Below, in pieces: positions 1 through 11,039 of a stretch of 64,000 bases of DNA. A model generated the notes under the pieces. It did no database searches and was not told the DNA's origin. It worked only from the letters and a program-made list of their open reading frames with translations. The stretch covers positions 177,237,065 through 177,301,064 of the forward strand of contig CM060988.1 of the NCBI GenBank assembly GCA_030765065.1, given 5' to 3'. The stretch's first letter is position 1; every line of letters begins with the position of its first letter. The stretch comes from Deroplatys truncata. Its lineage: Eukaryota > Arthropoda > Insecta > Mantodea > Mantidae. The translations under genes and the position numbers were made by a program.

Positions 1-1160
1 AATACTGCCTCAAATTGTGGCAAACAGAATAAAAAATATAATGGAAGCAATTCTTCTGCAAAACCAACATGGTTTTAGAAAGGGTAGATCTTGCTTAGAC
101 TGCACTTTTACAATAGCACAACTGCTTGAAAAAAGAAAGAAGTACAATCTTCCACTTTTTATAGCCTTTATAGATTATGTCCAAGCATTTGACAGGGTAA
201 ATAGAAATAAAATGTGGGAAATAATGAAAGCTAGAGGATTCCCTAGCCATATAACACGTGCTATACAAAGTTTATATTTGGGAACAAATATAACAATTAA
301 AAGTGGAGTAAGACTCTCAGAAAATGACACTGAAATAAATCAAGGTGTTCGACAAGGTGTCCGCTTTCACCCGCATTATTTAATATTTATTTAGACGACG
401 TTATTCGTAAGTGGCACAATATTTTTAATTACTAATTTTAAAATGAATGGTATAAACGTTGACACTTTAGCTTTTGCAGATGACCAAACAGTTATAGCAT
501 CTACTGAAGATAATTTACAAAGAGCTATTTATAATTAAGTATAGTGGCTATTGAACATAATCTGGAAATTTCAGCTAAGAGAACAAAAATAATGGCATTT
601 TATGGAAAAGATCCTATCATAGCAAACAGTGTGATTGATAATACCCCTGTTGAAAAAGTCATGGACTTTAACAAAAGAGTAAATAGAAAACTAAATTTAT
701 TCCAACATATATGTGGAACAATCAGAAGAAGTTTATCAAGGAAAGTCCGCAAAGAAACTCTACTTAAATTTTATAAGCTTTTAGCAGTTCCTACACTATT
801 ATATGAGTCTGAATGTTAGACTCTAAATAAAGATTCTTTGAGACGGATATAAGCTGCGGAAATGAAATTCTTAAGGTTTTTAGCAGATTATACTTAAATG
901 GACAAACAGAGAAGTGAAGATATCAGAGAACAATTGGGAATATTTAAACTAATGGATAAAATAGCAGAATACAGGAAAAACTGGTACAACCATGTCTGCA
1001 GAATGGAATATGATAGGATTCCCCAAAGAGCACTAAATTATAAACCAAGAGGACAACGAAGACCTGCTAGAAGATGATGGAGCAGCTTTAGTTTGGAGTC
1101 GGAACAGATCACCAGTGCTGTAATCCCTGTCTGCATGATGATGATAATGATGATGATGAT
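1..1160 (+). pseudogene. Decayed non-LTR retrotransposon (LINE), reverse transcriptase to 3' tail
   Basis: The reading frame from base 17 carries reverse-transcriptase motifs: QHGFRKGRS, then FIDYVQAFDRVNR (the FxxxxxAFD palm motif) and GVRQG. About base 362 the frame shifts and continues as LSPALFNIYLDDVIRKW. The catalytic box appears as FADD at about 476. Further pieces follow with in-frame stops and an apparent deletion near 670, ending in a C-terminal segment like CRMEYDRIPQRAL and PRGQRRPARR. The 3' end runs into a short GATGAT tract at 1134-1160, which suits RTE-like LINEs with microsatellite tails. The 5' part lies outside the window. The clade is an inference; the reverse transcriptase identity is firm. 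It cannot encode a working protein. Confidence 0.9.
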
Positions 1161-1255
1161 GTAAGTATTTTAAAATGCAAACCAATAACAAAGAATAACT
1201 CGGAAATTGTTATCTCTCCCCCCCCAAAAAAGAGAAAATTGACATACCTTGGATG

Positions 1256-1494
1256 ATTAGCCCGCCTCTGTGGCATGAGGGTAGCGTATCTGCTTCACAT
1301 CCAAGAGGTACCGAGTTCCAATCTCGCTTAGGGCGAGTTATCAGGATAAGATTTTCTTTGGTTTTTTTTCCTTATCCTAAAAAGACAAATGTTCGGAAAG
1401 ATCTATGGACCTCGGGCTCATTTGAGCATCACTTCACCCATTTCATTCATCGTCTGATATGACCTAACCGGTTAAAGGACGCTAAACTAAACAA
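1256..1494 (+). mobile_element. tRNA-derived SINE
   Basis: The head resembles a tRNA promoter: an A-box-like stretch around 1270-1281 (TGGCATGAGGG) and a B-box-like stretch at 1313-1325 (GAGTTCCAATCTC), about 32 bases apart. A non-tRNA body follows, ending in GGTTAAAGGACGCTAAAC and an A-rich tail. Its 3' end abuts a family H copy. The flanking target duplication is not clear. Confidence 0.75.
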
Positions 1495-2383
1495 TCTGAT
1501 GTGTTACACTCACATGACTTTCTCTACTCTTGTACAAACTATTTTTACAAACTCTTATTCTCCATCTACTTCATGTTAATCGAGATAAACATTTGCAGAC
1601 TCTATCTTATTGCTAATTTTCTTGTAGATGTAAGGGGAATATATATTTACAATGGAAATATAGTAGCCTTTAAGCACATACATATCTCTTAATAGCTGGT
1701 TGCTAGGTGCAGCACCATTCCCTTTCCCACAGATTAATACTCTTTGCATATCCAAGACAAAAAAATGAATAACGAATTCCCATTTGAGAAAATAAGTATT
1801 GAAAAATTTAAGGGAATAACAAGCAATATCTCGAAAATAGTTCACTCAACAAAAAAAATGTATGACATAAATTGTGTATTTTAACGCGATCTACATTTTT
1901 TGTGTAGTAAAATTTTGTCTATCTCGTATGGTTTACCAGTTATGCAAAAGTCGTTCACAATGAAGAATACTTTTGAAGACATTCCCAGAAAATTCGAGAT
2001 ATACACTTTATTTGTCATAAAAATATCTTAAACATATGATACTTTAATCAAAATCGCTAGAGCAATTTTTGAGAAAATTAAAATTTTCGAAAAATGTTCC
2101 TCGTAAAGGGTAATCTGGGGTGGGGGATTTTCTTGAAAACCTTCATGTCGCATCCTTGGAAGATACTGAACCTAAATACCAAGTTTGGTGTTTATCCGAC
2201 TGTTCGTTTCTGAGTTATACTGTTCACAGACACACAGACACACACACGGACATGTTTCCAAAAATGCTTTTTTTGGATTCAGGGGGTCTCAAAACATATA
2301 TTTCCGGTGAAATCTCGGTATCGAATTTTTGGGTGGAATACAATACTTCCCCTACTTACTATACGTAGTAGAGAAAGTAAAAA
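1495..2383 (+). mobile_element. Family H repeat, subfamily I, full length
   Basis: It begins with TCTGATGTG and ends with CTATACGTAGTAGAGAAAGT plus A residues. The 11-bp asymmetric inverted repeat is at both ends, and a short CA tract lies at about 2230. It is a reference copy for the family: 889 bp, with both ends intact. The ORFs in it are short and not shared intact between copies. The next copy follows with no spacer. Confidence 0.85.
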
Positions 2384-3229
2384 TCTAATGTGATACATTC
2401 ATATGACTTCTCTCCCTCTGTCGTTTACTAGTGGGTATACAAACTATTCTTACTAAAGCTTATTTTTCTGTCTACCACATTTTAATCCAAATAAATCTTT
2501 GCAGAAATAGCTACATTACACATTTCGTTATAGATACAAAGAGAACAGCGATAGTCAAATGTTTAACAACTGAACGCTATATGCTAGCCTTAAAATTCCA
2601 TACTGTTTCCATGCAATCGCGAGAAACAACTGAAAATCAATGGGACTTAAAACGAATGACAACAAATGAACAATTCGCACCTTTAATAACGGATATCCCA
2701 GAAACAGCTTATGCCACAAAAAACTTATCTTAAATAAATTGTGTTTTTTAAAGATATCTACATTTTTTGTGTGGCACGTTTGCGTCTATCGGTTAACGTT
2801 TACTAGTTATACAAGATTACATAAAATTTCTTCCGAATGATGAAGACTTCCTAGGCTATTCGCAGAAAATTCAAGATATACATTTTATATATCATGTAAT
2901 TATCTTTAATATATGCATTTTAATTAAAATTGTTAGAGCCATTTTTTAGAAAATAAAAATTTACAAAAAATGTTCCATGTAAATGTTAGTTGGAGGTATG
3001 GGGATTTTCTTGAAAATCTTTGTGAAGTATCTTGAAGATACTGAACTGGTATTTTTCCGACTTTTCATTTTTGAGTTATGCTGTTCACAGACACACAAAC
3101 ACAACACGGACAAGTTTTCAAGAATGGATTCAGGGATCCTCAAAACATGTATTTCCGGTGAAATCTCGGTATCGAATTCTTGGGTGGTATGCAATACTTC
3201 TATTCACTATACGTAGTAGAGAAGGTAAT
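2384..3229 (+). mobile_element. Family H repeat, subfamily II
   Basis: It starts TCTAATGTGATACATTCATA directly after the previous copy's A run. The left half differs from subfamily I (for example AATCCAAATAAATCTTTGC and an ATCGCGAGAAACAACTGAAAA stretch), while the right half and terminal hairpin are shared. It ends near 3229 with ACGTAGTAGAGAAGGTAA. Confidence 0.8.
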
Positions 3230-3268
3230 ACGGTTTTGTAAGAATAGTTTGCATAAGAATAATAAAAA

Positions 3269-4106
3269 TCTGATTTGTTACACTCACATGATTTTCTCTA
3301 CTCTTGTACAAGCCTTTTTTTATAAACGCTTATTCTCCATATGCTTCATGTTAATCGAGATGTTAATCTTATTGCTAATTTTCTTGTAGATGCAAGGGGA
3401 ATACGGTAGGCTTTAAACTATAGTCAAATATTTTAAGAGCTGGTTGCTATGTGGAGTATTTCATTCTCTTGGCATTGCCAGGACAAAAAAATGAATAACG
3501 AATTTGAGAAAAAGTATAAGTATTGGAAAATTTAAGGGAATAACAAGCAATATCTCGAAAATGGTTCACCCAACAAAAAAAAATGTATATGACATAAATT
3601 GTTTATTTTAACACGATCTACATTTTTTTGTGTAGCAAAATTTTGTCTACCTCTTATGGTTTATCAGTTATGCAAAAGTCGTTCACAATGAAGAATACTT
3701 TTGAAGACATTCCCAGAAAATTCCAGATATACATTTCATTTGTCATGAAAATATCTTGAACATATAATATTTTAATCAAAATCGTTAGAGCCATTTTTGA
3801 GAAAATTTAAATTTTCGAAAAATGTCCCATGTAAAGGTTAATCTGGGGTGGGGGGATTTTCTTGAAAACATTTGTGTCGCATCTCTGGAAGATACTGAAC
3901 CTAAATACCAAGTTTGGTGTTTATCCGACTGTTCGTTTCTGAGTTATGCTGTTCACACGCATACACACACGGGCATGTTTCCAAAAATGTTTTTTTTGGA
4001 TTCAGGGGGTCTCAAAACATGTATTTCCGGGGAAATCTCGGTATTGAATTTTTGGGTGGAATACAATACTTCCCCTACTTGCTATACGTAGTAGAGAAAG
4101 TAAAAA
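3269..4106 (+). mobile_element. Family H repeat, subfamily I, full length
   Basis: Left end TCTGATTTGTTACACTCACA; right end CTATACGTAGTAGAGAAAGT plus A residues. The internal order matches the copy at 1495-2383. A short CA tract lies near 3961. It is the third direct H copy in this cluster. Confidence 0.85.
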
Positions 4107-4966
4107 TACATGATAGTGGCTATAGAAAAGCATATGAATGTAATAAGTCAGATGTTTAGTCTTAAGCTTCCTAACTCTAGTAGAGCTGTTGGAAAATTGA
4201 GGACTTGGTACCCTTTGATACCAGCTCGAAGGGAGATGAATGTTAAAGCTTTGAACAAGCACTAAATGCATCATGACTTGTACGTCACAAACACGTGTGC
4301 GAAAGCCTTAAAGCTACTTGTTAGTTTTCATTGGAAAGTTTACAAAGTTTGTTGCATGCAACGCCATATGCATATCATTTTCCTACTCACTCTTGTGCGT
4401 CGAGCCCGTAAATTACAGAGACACGGGGGTTCCCCAGAGAAACGCTAATTATAAACAGAAGGGGGTGTGTATGCAGCAATATATCACGGTCGCAGTGCTG
4501 CCAACTTGAGAATGTGTCCAGTGTTTGTGTGAAAACACAAGTTCTTGTAACAACTGACTCTTCTCCCTTTTTGTTTACGATTTACGTCTCGGACTGCATG
4601 TCTGAGAAACGTAAGGCGTTTGCCATCTTTTCGTCTATGGTTGTCATAGAGATAAGTGCTGAAAAGTTAAAACACCATGAACCTCGTAACCTATACTAAT
4701 ATCATAAATAGAGAAAATGGCTGATTATTTCACCAATGAAAAGCACGGTTCTTCCCGAGGGATATAAATTACAATATAGCTTCTGATTTCAACTCCTATA
4801 TCATTAAAATACTACAAATCCGATGTTCCATTCAAATTGCCTTCTCCACTCATTCTTCTACAAACTTTTCTTATCAACGTCTGTTCGTCTATCTATTTCT
4901 TGTTAATAGAGTCAAACTTTCCTTACATATTCACAGATTTAGTAAATGGTTAACGCCCAAAACATA
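4107..4966. other. Unassigned sequence
   Basis: No coding frame, promoter or known repeat is recognised here. The ORFs present are at most about 63 codons and carry no motif. The base composition is AT-rich like the surrounding repeats. Confidence 0.4.
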
Positions 4967-5810
4967 TCTGATCTGATACATTCACATGACTTTCTCTACC
5001 ATCTATCTTTATTAGTGAGTATACAAGCTATTCTTACTAAAGCTTATCTTCTATCTACTACATTTTAATCCAAATAAACCTTTTGCAGAAATAGATGCCT
5101 TACACATTTCGTTATAAATACAAAGGGAACAGCGATAGTCAAATACTGTCCTTAAAATTCCATACTGTTTCCATGACATCGCGAGAAACAACTGAAAATC
5201 GATGGGACTTAGCAAAGACTGGCAAGTATTGAACAATTAGAACCTTCAATAATGGATATCTCAGAAATGACTTATGTCACAAGAAACTTATTTTAAATAA
5301 ATTGTGTGTTTTAAAGAGGTCTACATTTTTTGTGTAGTACGTTTTCGTCTATCGCTTAACGTTTACCAGTTATACAAGATTATACAAAACTCCTTCCGAA
5401 TGAAGAGGACCTCACAGGTCATTCCCAGAAAATTCAATATATACAATTTATTTGTGATGTAAATATCTTTAATATAGGGAATTTAATCAAAATAGTTACA
5501 GCCAGTTTTAGAAACTCAAAATTTTCGAAACATATTCCATGTAAAGGGTAGTTTGGGGTAGGGGGATTTTCTTGAAAATATTCACATCACATGCTTGAGA
5601 GGTACTGAACTTAAATACCAAGTTTGGTGTTTATCTGACTTTTCGTTTCTGAGATATGCTGTTTATAGATACGTCACACACACACACACACGGATCATTT
5701 TATAATTTTTTTATTCAGGGGGCCTTAAAACATGTATTTCTGGTGAAATCTCGGTATCGAATTTTTAGGTGGAATGCAATACTTTCTCTAGGCACGTGGT
5801 AGAGAAAGTG
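4967..5810 (+). mobile_element. Family H repeat, subfamily II
   Basis: The left end reads TCTGATCTGATACATTCACA, with the subfamily II left half including a shortened CGCGAGAAACAACTGAAAAT stretch. The CA tract lies near 5670. The right end is degraded to GGTAGAGAAAGTG at about 5810. Confidence 0.75.
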
Positions 5811-5816
5811 AGAAGA

Positions 5817-6170
5817 CGTGAATTGTGTGCTTTAACGAGATCTACATTTTTTGGTGTAGGTAGTATGAATTTGTCTCTCTCTTACGGTTTACCAGTTACA
5901 CAAAAGTCATTCAGAATGAAGAGGACTTCACAGACTATTCGCGGAAAAGTCGAGATAGTCATATTGTCACGTGTGCTATCTTGCTCAAAATCGTTAAAAA
6001 CATTTTTGAGAAAATAAAAAAAATAATGAAAATCTTTCCACGTAAAGCGTATTTTGGGGTGGGAGATTTTCTTAAAAATGATCGTGTCCATCCTTTGAAG
6101 ACGCTGAGCTTAAATACCAAGTGGTGTGTGTCTATGAAAGCAAAATTCAAAAAGAAAATATTCGATAAAT
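5817..6170 (+). mobile_element. Family H internal fragment
   Basis: The middle section of the unit (TGTGCTTTAACGAGATCTAC, then GGTTTACCAGTTA, then a TTTTGGGGTGGGAGATTTTC stretch) is present without either terminus. It faces the opposite-strand fragment at 6190-6425, forming a head-to-head pair. Confidence 0.7.
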
Positions 6171-6189
6171 ACCAAAATTGGTTTTTACT

Positions 6190-6425
6190 TCTGTAACTTC
6201 CAAATATGGGATACGAAGATTTTCAAGAAAATACCCCAACCTGAAGCCATTCTTAACATGGAAAAATTTTCTGTATTTTTAATTTTCTCAGAGCTTCTGT
6301 AACGATTCTGATTCAAATACCACATATTTAAGATATTTACGTGACAAATAAAATGTGTATCTTGAATTTTCTAGGAATAGCCTGTGAAGTTGTCTTTATT
6401 CGGAAGGAATTCTTTATATAATTTA
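6190..6425 (-). mobile_element. Family H internal fragment
   Basis: The complement of the same middle section: GAAGATTTTCAAGAAAATAC, then TTTAATTTTCTCAGAG, then AAGATATTTACGTGACAAAT. No terminus is preserved. Confidence 0.7.
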
Positions 6426-6512
6426 ACGGTTATTTAGTAACCAATTGGCTCATTATAAATATTTCAGGATTAGCGCTGGGCACATCCCTGAGCACACGCG
6501 ACAAGTGATATA

Positions 6513-7263
6513 CAGGATGATTCAGGAAGTCTGAAACAAAGTTTGTTGAATGGCAGGTCTCACAAACAGGGTCGATGTTGGCTGATGGGTTGTTGAGGAG
6601 CCAGATTATTGAGTAGTCAACTCGTGTCGTGTGATGCTCCATTCCACGAGTTGCACGCCCGTTTGACCACTGCATTCTACAGTTGCTCCCATCTTACCAT
6701 ATGGGTTACCACCACGTTTAAACGGAGCTGTGTATCTTTGGGTCCTTAAATCAGTGCCACTGCTCATGGGGAATTTGGCCCTTTGCTACGCGACGGACTT
6801 CGTCACACTTCAGGCATGCTGTAAGAGAAGTTCTCAACAACATCCACAAGGAAATGTGGATAGGGTGAGGACATGTTGCATGGCCAGCGCGATCGCCCCA
6901 ATTAACACCGATTGACTTCTTTCTTTGGAGGCATTGAAAAGTGTCGCGTTGACATCAAGGAAGAATTGATTGTGCGCTGCCACTGACCGTATTCATCAGA
7001 GACAGCACATTTGGAGAGGGTTCAACGTGTCGTGAATGCATTGGGGACGAAGATGGACACTTTGAGGATCTTCTCTGAATTACTTTTTCATATAATTTGC
7101 ATTTTTCTTTCAGCAATAAAAGAGTTTATAAACCTATGGACCTTCTTTGCTCAATCATGTGGCTCCTAAAAAGCGCATCAATCAACATCGGTTGTTTGAC
7201 AAAACATAATCCTTTTTGTGAGACCTATAATTCCACAAAGCTTGTTGCAGATGAATTATCCTG
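6513..7263 (+). mobile_element. TA-flanked Tc1/mariner-type element, deletion derivative
   Basis: The ends are inverted repeats: the left starts CAGGATGATTCA and the right ends TGAATTATCCTG. Both arms also carry AGGTCTCACAAA further in, so the arms extend to roughly 80 bases with small gaps. TA dinucleotides flank both ends (6511-6512 and 7264-7265), as expected for an IS630/Tc1/mariner target duplication. Only the C-terminal part of a transposase remains inside. Confidence 0.8.
6810..7085 (+). pseudogene. Tc1/mariner-type transposase, C-terminal fragment
   Basis: From about 6880 one frame reads AWPARSPQLTPIDFFLWRH, the segment carrying the third catalytic aspartate of DDE transposases (family pattern WPxRSPDLxPxDFxLWG). 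Upstream pieces such as REVLNN and MWIG match the preceding region, and downstream pieces such as ERVQRVVNAL match the tail. Stops and frame changes separate them. The first two catalytic residues are absent with the deleted N-terminal part. Confidence 0.8.
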
Positions 7264-7448
7264 TACATAGAGGACGCATTATAACTAAGGTTACTAAATA
7301 ACAAAAATGGCTGATGCCGCATGTCAGGGTGGTCAACATTCTAACATGTGCCACTAGGTATTTAACCCGAAAAATCATCAGACAATCTATTTACGAAAGA
7401 CGTTCTATTTCAATCTTCTGATAGTATTATAGTCACTATCATAATATA

Positions 7449-8689
7449 TATGGTGGACCATTTAAGTTGAGACTGTACAATATCTCCAGAACAGAGCGCT
7501 GTAGAAAGAAATGTCTTGAATAAAAGTTGCTTGATATTATGGGGGAAAGTAAATGCCATTAGTCATGTTTTGTTTGGAGGACGTTATGGTGGTCATTTTA
7601 GGGTCAGTTTAACTTTTTTAAATGGGAACCTCCCTTGTTTATGTTCTTTTCTCACTCCTGATAAAAAACTAAACAACATGTGTAAAGCACTTTGCAATTG
7701 TTCTTGCACCAACGTAAATAACACCGAAAATCCTGAATGGCTGTGTACGAAGAGCGCAATGAATGGTTGGCCCATCCATGGATGGTCATTTGAGGGTCAG
7801 GTTACGTTTCGTAATTGGAGACCAACATTTTTTATTTTGTTTCCTTATACCTCATCACAAAGTAAATAGCTTTTTATAAACCATTTTCTAATGAGAAAAC
7901 AACATACAAGATGTATATTCCCATTTAAAAAAATCTGATGTGTTACACTCACATTACTTTCTCTACTCTTGTACAAACTATTTTTACAAACGCTTATTCT
8001 CCAATTGCTTCATGTTAATCGAGATGTTAATCTTATTGCTAATTTTCTTGTAGGTGCAAGGGGAATTGGTAGGCTTTAAGCGATAGTCAAATGTTTTAAG
8101 AACTGGTTTATGTGTCGCATTCCATTCTCTTTGTATGTCCAGGACAAAAAAAAATGAATGACGAATTCCCATTTGAGAAAAAGTATAAGTATTGCAAAAT
8201 TTAAGGGAATAACAAGCAATATCTCAAAAATGGTTCACTCAACAACAAAAAAGTATATGACATAATCTGGGATGGGGGATTTTCTTGAAAACCTTCGTGT
8301 CGCATCTCTGGAAGATACTGAACCTAAATACCAAGTTTGGTGTTTATCCGACTGTTCGTTTCTCTGTTCACAGACACACACACACGGACATGTTTCCAAA
8401 AATACTTTTTTTGGATTCAGGAGGCCTCAAAACATGTACTTCCGATGAAATCTTGGTATCAAACTTTTGGGTGGAATGCGATACTTCCCCTACTTACTAT
8501 ACGTAGTAGAGAAAGTAAAAATTAAATTGATCCTAAAATGACCACCATAACGTCCTCCAAACAAAACACGACTAATGGCATTTACTTTCCCCCATAATAT
8601 CAAGCAACTTTTATTAAAGACATTTCTTTCTACAGCGCTTAGTTTTGGAGATGCTGAAGGTACAATCTCAACTTCAATGGTCCATCCTG
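7449..8689. mobile_element. Long-TIR DNA transposon, TA-flanked, holding a nested H copy
   Basis: Bases 7449-7613 are nearly identical to the reverse complement of about 8524-8689, giving arms of about 165 bp. The right outer end reads CCATCCTG followed by TA; the left is slightly degraded (TATGGTGGACC) and preceded by TA. The interior includes an unrecognised stretch at 7614-7930 and a family H copy. No transposase motif is seen, so it is probably non-autonomous. Confidence 0.8.
7934..8520 (+). mobile_element. Family H repeat, subfamily I, internally deleted
   Basis: Both termini are present. About 260 bases of the middle are missing: the sequence jumps at about 8265 from GTATATGACATAA to TCTGGGATGGGGG. 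The copy lies inside the long-TIR element, so it inserted after that element did. Confidence 0.85.
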
Positions 8690-9430
8690 TATACTGCTCT
8701 GCAATATTCTTTTCTTCGATACAAAGGTTTGATCATCACTTCCTTCTCCACCATAATCGCTGATTACTATAACCTGGATGCACCTTAAATGTTAAATTAA
8801 GCACTGAACCGTGCTGTGGACTTAATTTATATAACATACGTATGTTACTAAACGCTGCAAACAAGCAATTAAAATGCTTGGTTTTCTTCTACGATCTTCT
8901 GCCTCTAAAAGCAGACAGACAAAGCTTAAACAAAAAATTTCAAAAACAATTCATATTTCTAGTTGACTGCAAAGGTAGGACGTAATAATTAATAATAGCC
9001 TAATAAACTAATCTAATAATTAAATGCTCATATAATTAGCCTATTTAATATAACTATAACGATTCTAATCTAAATAGTAAGGTAATAATATATAACATAA
9101 TATAATTAATATTATAATCAGTGCGTAGTTGGTGACTAAATGGTCGGCGTGCAAAGTCTGAACACCTGTGTATAAAAACAAGGCCCCAACGTAATAGATA
9201 CAATATAATTAACCTCCCCAATACATGCAACAAGGCTGTATTTGCGGAGGAGGTGAAGGTTATAATGGAACCTAACAACACGAATATCACCAGATTCTAG
9301 TGACTTTTCCCATAATGGTGAAAAAATGTCAAAGTTGAACTTTAGTAACCTCTCGAATATTGTCATCTCTATACTTATATATTTTAAGTTAACTAACAAA
9401 ATGAAAGGGATACTATGAAAACATTAAAAA
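8690..9430. other. Unassigned AT-rich sequence
   Basis: No motif-bearing frame, tRNA-like head or recognisable terminal repeat is visible. It contains several ATTAAT-rich runs between 8980 and 9120. Confidence 0.4.
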
Positions 9431-9694
9431 ATTAATTTAAACTGAGTTTTAAATATGAACACTTTTTAACTACTATGGTTATTCTATATTGGGCGTTAAA
9501 GACCGGAAATTTTGCTCAGGGGCCTCTTTATCAGACTTGAGGTTCTTTTACGTGCCGTAAATCTACGACACGGGACCACGGCTTTACTTCCCTTCCGAAG
9601 GAAGCCTGAAGGATTTTTACTCCATCGCCCTCCGCCGGGTTTGAACCCGCGACTTCGAGAACTAGAGGTAACCCTAGAACCTGGAGGACGACAT
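9431..9694 (-). mobile_element. tRNA-derived SINE (family shared with 15150-15437)
   Basis: On the minus strand the head lies at the high-coordinate end: GTCGTCC, an A-box-like region, then a B-box core GCGGGTTCAAACCCGGCGG at about 9634-9653. The body and tail (TTTACTTCCCTTCCGAAGGA; TCTATATTGGGCGT; AAACTGAGTTTTA) match the second copy base for base over long stretches. It is a clear pol III type promoter remnant, not a functional tRNA gene. Confidence 0.8.
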
Positions 9695-9860
9695 TGAAAA
9701 TATTCGTGTCGCATCTTTTGAAGAAGCTGAATTTGACCAAGTTTGGTATTTATTCAACATTTCACTTTTAAATTATTATGTTGTCTCTCTTATATATACA
9801 GGACCTTTATCTGAAAATTCTTTTCTGGGTGATTCAAGAAACTTCAAAACAAGCATAGAG
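9695..9860 (+). mobile_element. Family H remnant
   Basis: Recognisable H pieces in order: ATTCGTGTCGCATC, CCAAGTTTGGTATTTATTC and a degraded TCAAGAAACTTCAAAACA. No terminus is preserved. Confidence 0.6.
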
Positions 9861-10365
9861 GAAGTAACAATGGCATACGCAATACCTAACCCGAACAATA
9901 CAAGTGAAAAAAGCATTATGGGATGAGAAAGGTGTACTTCGTGACGCGTTTCGAAACCTCCCCTTTCCAACAAATCATCTTCTATTATTACACACAGTTA
10001 CAAAGGTACAAGCCAAATACATGCAGCTCTCAATAACCAGCAGTTACTGGGCAGGACTCGCACATGGTTTATGGTTTTTGAAACCAAAACTGTGCCCGCG
10101 CACGGAACCCTGCACATTAGGCCGTAATAATACACGAACACGGAAATGCTACAAATGTTATAAAAGATTTACAGCCATAATGTAGAATCGGTTTACTGCT
10201 CTTGAGGTGGTATATGGCTTCAACTGTCACCTTCACGACCATAGAAACACCACCTGGATTTTGTCCGCAGATAACATAGCAGAGAGATGCTATAAAACTA
10301 CCACGAAACCTGGGCTGACCTCAATTTCAGCAGCGAAAAATGGCTTCAGTAAAAATCCAGTTTTT
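9861..10365. other. Unassigned sequence
   Basis: One 93-codon frame exists at 9904-10185, but it carries no motif I recognise. No repeat ends or tRNA-like boxes are seen. Confidence 0.4.
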
Positions 10366-10462
10366 ACTTTCTTGTAAGTACAGGAATTTGGTATCAGATT
10401 TCACCGGAAATACACGTTTTAAGACTCCCTAAAACAAAAAAATTGTTTTTAGAAAAAGGTCC

Positions 10463-10501
<39 letters not shown>

Positions 10502-10545
10502 CAACACAATTCAAAAACGAAATCTCAGATAAATGACAAACTTAT
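10366..10545 (-). mobile_element. Family H subfamily II, right part (interrupted)
   Basis: The degraded right end (TTTTTACTTTCTTGTAAGTA) is followed by TTTCACCGGAAATACACG and a GT microsatellite at about 10465-10499. The rest of the same copy resumes at 11040 after a SINE-like insertion. Confidence 0.75.
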
Positions 10546-11039
10546 CGAACAAGGTGACGCTGTGGCAACGGTTCAATTCCCGATGACCGTCCACTCTGAC
10601 GCATGGGTTTTTTCGGGGTTTTCCCGAGTCGTCAGGTGAATGCTGGAGTGGTTCTTTCAGCCCCCGAATTTCCTGTCCCTCCATTTCGTTCCATTCATCA
10701 TTTTTCAGCCCATTAGATCTGTTTTCGGGTCGGAAATGTCGGCATTGAAATTTCGGTGTGGCGTGACAGGGAAAGGATGCTCTCTGTGGAACTCGGCTTT
10801 TGGCTGGTTGCAGGGATAAACAGAGCAGGACGTTGGACCCTCTATATTGGGCCTGGTCTGTTTGTCCAACTGTCCGATCGCCTCAATCTGAAACGGTATG
10901 GGCCCTGTCATTGCTGTGCCGTCATTGCTGGTTCCGGCCACCTGATGTCTCCTCTTACTTCCTGCTCCCTCCCGGGGGCGCCCCCTTCTGGGGGCATAGG
11001 TATAATATCCTCACTGGAGCAGTGTGAGTCCCCTCCTAT
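10546..11039 (+). mobile_element. tRNA-derived SINE-like insertion
   Basis: It opens with a B-box-like CGGTTCAATTCCCGATGA at about 10568. A body follows with GGGTTTTTTCGGGGTTTTCC and GAATGCTGGAGTGGTTC, the latter shared with the SINE at 27057-27596. Bases from about 10720 (GC-richer, including a CCCGGGGGCGCCCCC-type run) may be extended body or a second insertion. It interrupts a family H copy. Confidence 0.6.

Noticed and set aside
17..819. Functional reverse transcriptase gene
   Set aside because: A frameshift near 362, stops near 445 and 537, and a deletion near 670 break the frame; it is annotated as a pseudogene.
9634..9653. Functional tRNA gene
   Set aside because: The B-box-like word is good, but no complete cloverleaf can be folded and the body matches a second SINE copy.
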